Source: DAOUBF01 sp034432795
Lineage (GTDB): Bacteria; Chloroflexota; Anaerolineae; DSLN01
Direction: 5' to 3'
DNA length: 64,000 nucleotides
NCBI GenBank assembly: GCA_034432795.1
Contig: DAOUBF010000006.1
Span: 1-64,000, forward strand
Each line of letters opens with the position of its first letter. The stretch's first letter is position 1. Positions 24,760 through 31,449 of this stretch are shown piece by piece. The notes beneath the pieces are model-generated. The model did no database searches, had not been told where the DNA came from, and was given only the letters and a program-made list of their open reading frames with translations. The position numbers were made by a program, and so were the translations under genes.

Positions 24760-26370
24760 ATGAAACACCGATTCATTATCCTCCTGGCATTGGCCTCGCT
24801 CGTGGTGGCTGCCTGTGGTGGTATTCAACCCCCCGCCCAGCCGACGGCGGCGCCGGAAAAACCCACCCAGGCGCCACCGGAGAAGCCGACGACCGAGGCC
24901 CAGCCTGAGCCTACCGCCACGCCCAGGTCTAAAGCCGTCTCCTCGCTGGACGAGGTCAAATCGGCCGTGATCCAGATTGAGGCGCAGGGCAGCTTCGTGG
25001 ACCCACAGGTGGGGCTGCAACTGAATGTCGCCGGGCGAGGCTCCGGGTTTATTATTGACCCCTCCGGCCTGGCAGTCACCAATAACCATGTGGTGACCGG
25101 CGCGGCCCTGCTCAAGGTCTGGGTGGGCGGCGAGCGCGATCCACGCAACGCTAAGATCCTGGGCGTTTCCGAGTGCTCCGACCTGGCGCTCATTGATATT
25201 GATGGGGAGGGATACCCCTACCTGGAGTGGTATGAGGGGCGCATCACGACGGGGCTGGATGTGTACGCGGCGGGCTTTCCGCTGGGTGACCCGGAGTTCA
25301 CGCTGACGCGGGGGATTGTCTCTAAGGAGCGGGCCAGTGGCGAGACGAGTTGGGCCTCGGTGGATGCCGTCATTGAGCACGATGCTACGATCAACCCCGG
25401 CAATTCCGGTGGCCCACTGGTCAACAAGGACGGCAAGGTCGTGGGGGTGAACTTTATGTACGATCCGGATGCCGAGCAGTACTTCGCCATCGCGCCTAAG
25501 GAGGCTTTGGAGATCATTGACCAGTTGCGCCAGCGCAAAGACGTCACCTCCATCGGCGTGAACGGCCAGGCCGTCACTGACGGGGAGAGCATCTTCGGCA
25601 TCTGGGTGGCTGCGGTGAAGTCCGGCTCGCCTGCAGACAAAGCGGGTGTCCAGGGCGGCGACATCATCACCAAGATAGAAGGGTTAGTGCTCGCCACCGA
25701 TGGCACCATGTCGGACTACTGCGACATCCTGCGCACGCATGAGTCCGAAGACACCCTGAGCCTTGAGGTCTTGCGCTTCGCCACTCAGGAGGTCCTCGTC
25801 GGCCAGCTCAATGGACGCCCGCTGGAGGTGTCCTTCTCTTTCGCCCAGCAGGTGGAGGAGGAAGCGGGCCAGCAGGTGGAGCAGGGCACAGCCTACACGG
25901 AGTACGTGGAGATCTACAACGACGGCGGGGAGATCAAGCTGTCGGTGCCGAAGGAGTGGAGCGACGTGGATGGGCGCGATTGGGCGCCCAACAACGAGAA
26001 TGTCGGCCCGGCGCTCTCCGCGGCTCCCAACCTCCAAGAGTACTACGAGACCTACTCCACCCCTGGCGTCTTCTTCGCCGCCTCCAAGGTGCTGGCGCAA
26101 CGCTATGACGAGAACTCCTTCCTGGATGAACTGGACAAATACGCGGAGTGCACCTATGAGGGGCGCTACGACTACGCGGACCAGTTGTACGCTGGCGTGT
26201 ACGATCTCTTCACCAACTGCGGCCCGGATAAGAGCATCATCATCCGGCTGGCCGCCGTGCCGGAGAACCGGGCGTTCCTCATGTACGTGAATGTCCAGGT
26301 GGTGACCGAGGCCGATCTGGAGGCTCTGGACGCCATCCTGCAAAGCTTTGAGGTCGTCAAGGACTTCTAA
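24760..26370 (+). CDS. HtrA/DegP-like serine protease lipoprotein with PDZ domain
   Basis: A lipoprotein signal (lipobox LVVAAC, Cys at residue 20) and a Pro/Thr-rich stalk (22-60) anchor the protein outside the membrane. The trypsin-like domain (about 65-255) has His in VTNNHVVTGAAL, Asp in SECSDLALIDID and Ser in NPGNSGGPLVNKDG, a complete triad. A PDZ domain follows (about 262-340: IWVAAVKSGSPADKAGVQGG). The last 180 residues are an additional domain I do not recognise (SVPKEWSDVDGRDW, DLFTNCGPDKSIIIRLAAV). The likely role is envelope protein quality control. AGGAAGGAG lies 9 nt upstream. An AACCTGCTTCC-type hairpin lies at about 24716-24742 in the leader. Confidence 0.92.
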   Translation: MKHRFIILLALASLVVAACGGIQPPAQPTAAPEKPTQAPPEKPTTEAQPEPTATPRSKAVSSLDEVKSAVIQIEAQGSFVDPQVGLQLNVAGRGSGFIIDPSGLAVTNNHVVTGAALLKVWVGGERDPRNAKILGVSECSDLALIDIDGEGYPYLEWYEGRITTGLDVYAAGFPLGDPEFTLTRGIVSKERASGETSWASVDAVIEHDATINPGNSGGPLVNKDGKVVGVNFMYDPDAEQYFAIAPKEALEIIDQLRQRKDVTSIGVNGQAVTDGESIFGIWVAAVKSGSPADKAGVQGGDIITKIEGLVLATDGTMSDYCDILRTHESEDTLSLEVLRFATQEVLVGQLNGRPLEVSFSFAQQVEEEAGQQVEQGTAYTEYVEIYNDGGEIKLSVPKEWSDVDGRDWAPNNENVGPALSAAPNLQEYYETYSTPGVFFAASKVLAQRYDENSFLDELDKYAECTYEGRYDYADQLYAGVYDLFTNCGPDKSIIIRLAAVPENRAFLMYVNVQVVTEADLEALDAILQSFEVVKDF

Positions 26371-26740
26371 ACGGGTCTCACCACAACCGGATACATCCCG
26401 TACCGGGCAGAGACACGACCGGGCTGAAGCCGGGTATTGAGGTAGGGGCACGACCGGTCCCCAATCTCCCAGTGCCAGGCTACCCAGTACCGGGCTTCAG
26501 CCCGGTTGGGAGGGGACTTCCCTCCCCCACAGGGGGGGAGGGTGGTTGCGCTTGTTCCCTCCCCCTGGATGGGGGAGGGTAAGGGAGGGGGCGGCCCTGC
26601 CCCCCACCCCAGCCCCCCCCCGCCAGGGGGGAGGGGGTGAGAGCGGCAGGGAGGGGTGTTCTGCCCTCCTCCCCTCGGATGATACTGGCCCCAAGATTGA
26701 CATGCACCTATAGGGGCACGGCATGCCGTGCCCCTACGGT
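26371..26740. repeat. Repeat-rich intergenic block (families B, C, E)
   Basis: No gene is visible in these 370 bp between convergent genes. They hold a diverged family B piece (26414-26434), an exact family B palindrome (26486-26507), several family C CCCTCCCC/GGGGAGGG hairpins (26512-26640) and a family E palindrome at 26711-26736 (TAGGGGCACGGCATGCCGTG plus CCCCTA). The hairpins may terminate transcription from both sides. Confidence 0.8.
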
Positions 26741-27730
26741 TTATTTCGCGGCAATGTCTTTCAGGCCGACCGTCTGTGGCTCCTGCGCCACAGATGCGCT
26801 ATCTGAGGGGGCTGGCGCCTCCGCAACGGGGAGGTGGCGGCGCGCCTGCTGGCCGATGATCAGCACCACCCCCGCCACGATCACAGCAGTCGCCAGCAGC
26901 GTTTGCAACGTAAGGGCCTCGCCCGCCAGCGCCCAGCCGAGGAATACCGCCACCACCGGATTGACGTAAGCGTAGGTGGAGGCCCGCGCAATGGTGGTGA
27001 CGCGCAACAGCCAGGTATAGGCGCTGAAGCCCGCCAGTGAGCCAAACAGGATCAGGTAGGCCAGCGCCAGGAGCGAACGCAGCGAGACCGCGCTCATGTC
27101 CACCCTGGCCCACTCCCCGGTCACCAGCCCGGCCAGAAACAAGAGCGCTCCACCGGCGAGCATCTCCATCGCCGTCGCCAGGAGCGAGGCGGCCGGCAGC
27201 CGCGCCTGTTGCGCAAACAGCGACCCCGTTGCCCAGGAGAGCGCGGCCAGGATGAGCACCGCCGCTCCCACAGGCGCAACCTGCCCCTGGCCGTTCAAGG
27301 CGCCTGGGCCGACAAGCAGCACCACGCCGCTGAAGCCCAGGACCAGCCCGATCACCACACGGCGGCTGGGCCGGGCGCCGTGCCACAGCCAGCCCAACAG
27401 CGCCATCCACAAAGGCGAAGTGGCGATCAACACCGCTGCCAGGCCGGAGGGCACGATCTGCTCCGCCCAGACCACGCCGCCGTTCCCGCCCAGCAACAGC
27501 AGCGCACCCACGACCGCTGTGTTGCGCCACTGGAATCCCTGGGGCCGGGGGACACCGTGCAATCGCATCCAGGCATACAGCACCGCCCCGGCGATAAGGA
27601 AGCGCGTGCCCGCCATTAAGAAGGGTGGCAACGTCTCAATGGCGAAGCGGATCGCCAGATAAGTGGACCCCCAAATCAGGTAGATCGCCAGGAATGCCAG
27701 GGCGACCTTGAAACGATGAGACAATCTCAC
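26741..27730 (-). CDS. EamA-family (drug/metabolite) exporter
   Basis: Ten hydrophobic helices in two EamA repeats (residues about 8-135 and 145-290). Repeat 1 begins LAIYLIWGSTYLAIRFAIET, and repeat 2 ends AYVNPVVAVFLGWALAGEAL. It resembles the YedA/RhaT group, which exports amino acids or related metabolites. The GTG at 27730 is preferred over a TTG at 27754 because AAGGAG lies 10 nt before it, within the longer frame. A fragment of a second EamA gene lies just upstream at 27830-27907. The substrate cannot be inferred. Confidence 0.88.
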   Translation of the reverse strand: MRLSHRFKVALAFLAIYLIWGSTYLAIRFAIETLPPFLMAGTRFLIAGAVLYAWMRLHGVPRPQGFQWRNTAVVGALLLLGGNGGVVWAEQIVPSGLAAVLIATSPLWMALLGWLWHGARPSRRVVIGLVLGFSGVVLLVGPGALNGQGQVAPVGAAVLILAALSWATGSLFAQQARLPAASLLATAMEMLAGGALLFLAGLVTGEWARVDMSAVSLRSLLALAYLILFGSLAGFSAYTWLLRVTTIARASTYAYVNPVVAVFLGWALAGEALTLQTLLATAVIVAGVVLIIGQQARRHLPVAEAPAPSDSASVAQEPQTVGLKDIAAK

Positions 27731-27777
27731 TCCAGAAAATCTCCTTCTCTGCAACGAAGTAGCCCAGCCGCTGCCTG

Positions 27778-27834
27778 TGTAGGGCGGCTTTCCATAGCCG
27801 CCGGAGAGCGGCAGGTTTGGAAACCTGCCCTACG
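27778..27834. repeat. 57-bp dispersed palindromic repeat, family D
   Basis: Two nested hairpins: GGCGGCTTTCCATAGCCGCC and GGCAGGTTTGGAAACCTGCC, flanked by TGTAGG and CCTACG. It differs from the copy at 35894-35950 at 2 of 57 positions, so the copies are recent or under constraint. On the minus strand its edge supplies the stop codon of the EamA fragment at 27830-27907. Confidence 0.9.
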
Positions 27835-27907
27835 CCTTGATCCACAAGAACGAGGCCCCCCAGATCAGCCCCAACAGCCAGAACGCGCCCCATTCCTTGA
27901 GCTTCAT
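27830..27907 (-). pseudogene. EamA transporter N-terminal fragment cut by a family D repeat
   Basis: Twenty-five codons read MKLKEWGAFWLLGLIWGASF and then LWIKA-stop. GLIWGASFLWIK is the signature first helix of EamA transporters. GAGGAG lies 9 nt upstream, so the start is intact. The frame ends where the repeat begins (GCG TAG GGC AGG), and nothing of the rest of the transporter follows. It is either a gene truncated by repeat insertion or deletion, or a chance survivor as a one-helix peptide. Confidence 0.75.
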
Positions 27908-27981
27908 TGGCGATAGTCTCCTCTATATCAAACGTGAAACATCAAGCGTGATACGCATCATGACGTTTCACGTTTGGCGTT

Positions 27982-28788
27982 TTACGCCGCCATCGGCCTG
28001 CACACCGTGCAGGGCCGATACCCGGCCTGAATCGCTTCCTCTTCAGTGCGGAACAGCACGCGGTGGCGGTCGTTAATGCGCCGGGCGTGCGCACAGGTGG
28101 GGAAGCAGAAGATGTGTGTGGTCTCGCTGCCGTAATAACGGATGCCGGCGCGAGCCAACGCCTCCAGCGCATCGGGGTCAACGCCCTCTGCCCGCAGGAG
28201 CGCCCGCTTAACCGGGCTGCCGCCCAGGCTGTAATTCCCGATATGCCCATCACTGCGCACCACCCGGTGGCAGGGGATGAGCAGCGGGATCGGATTGTGC
28301 CCCAACGCCGTGCCCACCGCCCGCCCGGCTTTGGGATGGCCGATCTCGCGCGCGATCCAGGCATAGGGGCGCACCTGGCCTCGCGGGATTTCCAGCGCCT
28401 TGAGCAGGACAGCGCGTTCAAACGCCGACAAGCCGCGCAGGTCAAAGGGCAATCGCGTCCGCTTACCGCTGAGATACTGCCTCACCGCACGCACCAGGTC
28501 GGCGGGCGGCTGCAGTGCGGGATAAACAGGCCGGTTGAAGCGCTGGCGGAAGACCTGCTCAAACCTGGCAGGATCGTCCGCCCGCATGAGCGCAGAGATG
28601 CCATGAGCGTTATAGGCGATGAACACCGGCCCGATCACGGCCTCCAGGCGCCAGTAGGCATCGCCCAGGCCCACGCGCATCAGCACTGCCGGAAGCAGGC
28701 TGGCGGGCGCTTTCACATCGCCCAGGCGGTGCAGCCCCTGCATCAGCTCCGGCGACTCCATTGTCAGGACATGCTCAAATTCATCCAT
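27982..28788 (-). CDS. O6-alkylguanine-DNA alkyltransferase with C-terminal Ada metal-binding domain
   Basis: The active-site motif LLIPCHRVVRSDGHIGNYSL (Cys about residue 173) marks an MGMT/Ogt domain (about 50-205) that removes O6-alkyl groups from guanine. The C-terminal ~50 residues (THIFCFPTCAHARR, AGYRPCTVCRP) form a four-Cys Ada-type zinc domain, normally N-terminal in Ada, where it repairs methylphosphotriesters and triggers the response. Here the order is reversed and the AraC-type HTH is absent. Residues 1-48 (APASLLPAVLMRVGLGDAYW) resemble no repair domain and recall the N-terminus of anti-sigma proteins. It lies 3 bp after an ECF sigma gene, so alkylation sensing could act on that sigma factor; that is inference. 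Confidence 0.9.
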   Translation of the reverse strand: MDEFEHVLTMESPELMQGLHRLGDVKAPASLLPAVLMRVGLGDAYWRLEAVIGPVFIAYNAHGISALMRADDPARFEQVFRQRFNRPVYPALQPPADLVRAVRQYLSGKRTRLPFDLRGLSAFERAVLLKALEIPRGQVRPYAWIAREIGHPKAGRAVGTALGHNPIPLLIPCHRVVRSDGHIGNYSLGGSPVKRALLRAEGVDPDALEALARAGIRYYGSETTHIFCFPTCAHARRINDRHRVLFRTEEEAIQAGYRPCTVCRPMAA

Positions 28789-28791
28789 CTG

Positions 28792-29367
28792 TCACCCCGC
28801 TACTATCCGCTGCTCAGCCATCGCCAGGCGTAACCGCTGAACGCCCCGATGGACGTTAGATTTGACGGTGCCGACCGGCTGGCCCAGCACCGCCGCGATC
28901 TCGGCATAGTCCAACTCCCCGACATAGCGCAGAAGCACCGCCAGCCGGTAGCGCTCTGGCAGCGTCGCCACCTGCGCCACAAGCTCGCGTTCGCGCTCGG
29001 CGCGCTCGGTTATCAGCTCTGGCCGATCGCCTTCGTCATCTTCCGGCTCCATACCGGCGCCGTCGCCCAGGCTGTCAAGGGAGACAAGGGCCAGCCGCCG
29101 CGCCCGCGCCTGGTTGCGGAAGACGTTCAACGCGATCTGATACAACCAGGGCTTCAACGCCATCGTCCGAATACGCTCGGCCTCATAGCGCTTCAGCGCA
29201 TAGTAAGCGCGGACGAAGGCATCCTGGGCGATCTCCTCGGCGTCCTGGGGGTTGGCGCTCAGGCGCAAGGCGAACGCGTACAGCCGGTCCTGATAGGCCA
29301 GGACCAGCCGCTCAAAATGGCTGTCCACACCGGTTGCCAATTGCGCCGCCAGGTCATCCATATGCAC
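28792..29367 (-). CDS. ECF-type RNA polymerase sigma factor
   Basis: The 191 residues contain region 2 (about 15-85: FERLVLAYQDRLYAFALRLS, AEEIAQDAFVRAYYALKRYE) and region 4 (about 130-182: LPERYRLAVLLRYVGELDYA, VLGQPVGTVKSNVHRGVQRL). They are joined by an acidic linker (MEPEDDEGDRPE). It redirects RNA polymerase to a small regulon. No classical zinc-finger anti-sigma gene follows; the downstream partner is the alkyltransferase/Ada protein. The GTG at 29367 has GAGGAG 8 nt upstream; an ATG two codons on is also possible. Confidence 0.93.
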   Translation of the reverse strand: MHMDDLAAQLATGVDSHFERLVLAYQDRLYAFALRLSANPQDAEEIAQDAFVRAYYALKRYEAERIRTMALKPWLYQIALNVFRNQARARRLALVSLDSLGDGAGMEPEDDEGDRPELITERAERERELVAQVATLPERYRLAVLLRYVGELDYAEIAAVLGQPVGTVKSNVHRGVQRLRLAMAEQRIVAG

Positions 29368-29379
29368 GCGCCGAACTCC

Positions 29380-29526
29380 TCAGCCGTACCACTCCCGCTG
29401 CCGCTGTTCCTCCAGGTTGTAGAAATGTTCCCGGCTGTCCACGCCGTAACGCAGGGCAGCTATATCAAAGGCAATAAGCACAACCAGGGCTATACAAGCC
29501 ATCCACACACAATCCGGCAGGGCCAT
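29380..29526 (-). CDS. Small single-pass membrane protein
   Basis: Forty-eight residues with one transmembrane helix (CVWMACIALVVLIAFDIAAL) followed by RYGVDSREHFYNLEEQRQRE. AAGGAGG lies 6 nt before the ATG, a strong reason to accept it. Short proteins with the phrase ALRYGVDSR after one helix are familiar from Chloroflexota genomes but have no assigned function. It is 12 bp upstream of the ECF sigma gene and so may belong to that operon, perhaps as a membrane partner. Confidence 0.75.
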   Translation of the reverse strand: MALPDCVWMACIALVVLIAFDIAALRYGVDSREHFYNLEEQRQREWYG

Positions 29527-29655
29527 TCCACACCTCCTTCGGCGCTGCCACCGTGCGCTGCACTCACTTCTGAAACACAGGACCAGCCTGTCCGGTTGCA
29601 CGCCGGGCCGTGGTTTATCCGGTTGCCAGATGCCAGGCCACACCTGTGACGTGGC

Positions 29656-30165
29656 CTAGGGCAACACCTTCTCCTGACCTGCCGTTGCCTTTGGCGCGCG
29701 TTGGCGCGGCTCCAGCAGGACCGGCAGGCGGGTATCCTCCTTGGCGGTGGAGAGCACGATCATGCTGACGGTGCGGGCCACGTTCAGGCTGGCCCGGACG
29801 TGGGTGAGCAGGCGTTCCAGGTGTTGGGGGCTGGCCACTTTGACCTTTAAGATGAAGCAGTCCTCGCCAGCTACGTGATGACACTCCAGCACTTCAGGGG
29901 CCTCAATCACGTGCGCAACGCCGGCCTTCTCCTTCTCCGCGTCCGTATTCACGGTCACGCGGATAAAGGCCGTGATGGGCAGGCCCAGCGCCTCGGCATC
30001 CAAAAGGGCGGTGTAGCCCTTGATCACTCCACGCGCTTCCAGCTTCTTGATGCGCTCATACACCGAGGGCGCGCTCAGGCCCACCTGTTCAGCGATGGCT
30101 GTGTTGGTCATACGGGCATCGCGCTGAAGCAGGTCCAGGATCTTGCGGTCAACTTCGTCCAGCAT
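29656..30165 (-). CDS. Lrp/AsnC-family transcription regulator
   Basis: An N-terminal HTH (residues 1-60: LDEVDRKILDLLQRDARMTN, LSAPSVYERIKKLEARGVIK) and a C-terminal RAM/AsnC ligand domain (about 65-150: ITAFIRVTVNTDAE, VLECHHVAGEDCFILKVKV) are complete. Such proteins form octamers and respond to amino acids. The ATG at 30165 has AAGGAGTG upstream; an in-frame TTG/ATG further up is ignored. A consensus promoter lies 40 bp upstream. The tail (about 150-169) is extended and basic. It may regulate its own gene and the small membrane protein/sigma operon downstream. Confidence 0.93.
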   Translation of the reverse strand: MLDEVDRKILDLLQRDARMTNTAIAEQVGLSAPSVYERIKKLEARGVIKGYTALLDAEALGLPITAFIRVTVNTDAEKEKAGVAHVIEAPEVLECHHVAGEDCFILKVKVASPQHLERLLTHVRASLNVARTVSMIVLSTAKEDTRLPVLLEPRQRAPKATAGQEKVLP

Positions 30166-30203
30166 GATGACACTCCTTAGGCGATCCAACACTATCACCT
30201 AAA

Positions 30204-30232
30204 ATTATAAGACGAAATCGGCAGAATGTCAA
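30204..30232 (-). promoter_or_regulatory. Consensus sigma-70 promoter of the Lrp-family gene
   Basis: TTGACA (30232-30227) and TATAAT (30209-30204), both perfect, are spaced by exactly 17 nt on the minus strand. The start site would fall near 30197, about 32 nt before the ATG. It is the closest to consensus of any promoter seen in the window, fitting a gene that is repressed by its own product, as is common for Lrp-type regulators. Confidence 0.85.
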
Positions 30233-30364
30233 TACCTTTTTGGGGTAACTGCTTTCCTATAGACGTCACAGGCAACAGCGGGTAGAATGAGGACACGCAG
30301 ATACAGGCCTGGCGGGTTGAAGCCTGCCTGCCTGAAGGGGGAAAAGCGCTGAGGAGCAAAGGCG

Positions 30365-30760
30365 ATGGATAACACGGTGTTGGTCGTGGACGACGATCCC
30401 GATGTGCGCTTTATCATTAAGGCCGTGCTGGAACGGCTGGGGTATGAGGTGCTGGACACGCCCCTGGGAGCGCGGGCGCTGCAACTTGCCCGCAACGTCC
30501 ACCCTGCGCTCATCCTCTGCGACATGATGATGCCCAGCATGGACGGGCTGGAGGTGCTGCGCCATCTGCGCGCTCAGCCGGAGACCGTTTCCATTCCGGT
30601 GATCATGCTCACGGTGGTGGACGAGCCGGAGGTGGTGAAGCAGGCCATGAAAGCTGGCGCCACCGACTTCCTCAGCAAACCGGTAGATATTGAGGTCCTG
30701 GAAAGCGCGGTGCGCAGGCTGGCCGGAATGAGGACGGAAGACGGAGGACGAATTAAGTGA
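30365..30760 (+). CDS. Single-domain response regulator
   Basis: The 131 residues are one receiver domain: VLVVDDDPDVRFIIKAVLER, the phospho-acceptor Asp in ALILCDMMMPSMDGLEVL, Thr in IMLTVVDEPE and Lys in FLSKPVDIEV. No output domain is attached, so it probably acts through protein contacts. GAGGAG lies 9 nt upstream. It precedes a CvpA-like membrane protein and a VWA protein on the same strand. The last residues (RTEDGGRIK) come from repeat-like DNA (GAGGACGGAAGACGGAGGAC). Confidence 0.9.
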   Translation: MDNTVLVVDDDPDVRFIIKAVLERLGYEVLDTPLGARALQLARNVHPALILCDMMMPSMDGLEVLRHLRAQPETVSIPVIMLTVVDEPEVVKQAMKAGATDFLSKPVDIEVLESAVRRLAGMRTEDGGRIK

Positions 30761-30814
30761 GATCTGACGCGGGGCGACTGGACATAACGGGGCTATAGGT
30801 TGGGAGGCTAAGGG

Positions 30815-31366
30815 ATGATCGGTGTACTGGACATACTTCTGTTTCAAGTGCTGGTAGGTGGAATGGCGCTGGGCATGTTTCGCGGGCTGATCCGCCAGAC
30901 ACTCAGTGTCCTCATCCTGTACATCGCTGTGGTCCTGGCCGCCATGAGCTACGGCTGGTTCGCCGCCCGCATTGGCGCTATGGTCAGCAACCCCAACGCC
31001 CTCTCCAGCAGCGTGGCTTTCCTTATGCTTCTGGTACTGCTCGCCGCCAGCCTGGAGGCCATGATTCAGAAGACCTACCCCAGGCTGGAATGGAAGGCGT
31101 TGGGCGGGTTGAATCCGCTTGGGGGAATGCTGAGTGGGTTCATCTGGGCGGTGGTGACCACCACCTGCTTCCTCATCGCCCTGAACTTCGCCCTCAACGG
31201 CGGGAATTGGGGGCCTATTGAGGGGACGCGGCGGCTGCTTTTTAACGCCACCGAGCACTCGGCGCTGGTGGCCATCTACCGCAGCGCCTTCCCTGTCTTG
31301 TCACAGGCCCTCAGCCCCTTCTTTCCTCACGGCCTGCCGCCGCTGTTCGTCCCGCCGCCCATCTAA
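30815..31366 (+). CDS. CvpA-family membrane protein
   Basis: The 183 residues show four hydrophobic helices in the CvpA arrangement: VLDILLFQVLVGGMALGMFR near the N-terminus with the family's FRGLIRQTLSVL, then SSVAFLMLLVLLAASLEAMI and GGLNPLGGMLSGFIWAVVTT. CvpA was named from colicin V production in E. coli and is linked to envelope stress; the molecular role is unclear. The C-terminus is Pro-rich. GGGAGG is 7 nt before the ATG. It may be co-transcribed with the VWA protein downstream. Confidence 0.8.
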   Translation: MIGVLDILLFQVLVGGMALGMFRGLIRQTLSVLILYIAVVLAAMSYGWFAARIGAMVSNPNALSSSVAFLMLLVLLAASLEAMIQKTYPRLEWKALGGLNPLGGMLSGFIWAVVTTTCFLIALNFALNGGNWGPIEGTRRLLFNATEHSALVAIYRSAFPVLSQALSPFFPHGLPPLFVPPPI

Positions 31367-31449
31367 GCCGTCAGCGCTTAGCTTTCCTGGGGGAGGATAG
31401 GGCCGCCCGGTTAGCACCTTCGGTTGCACTCAGTACGACAGGAAAGCGG

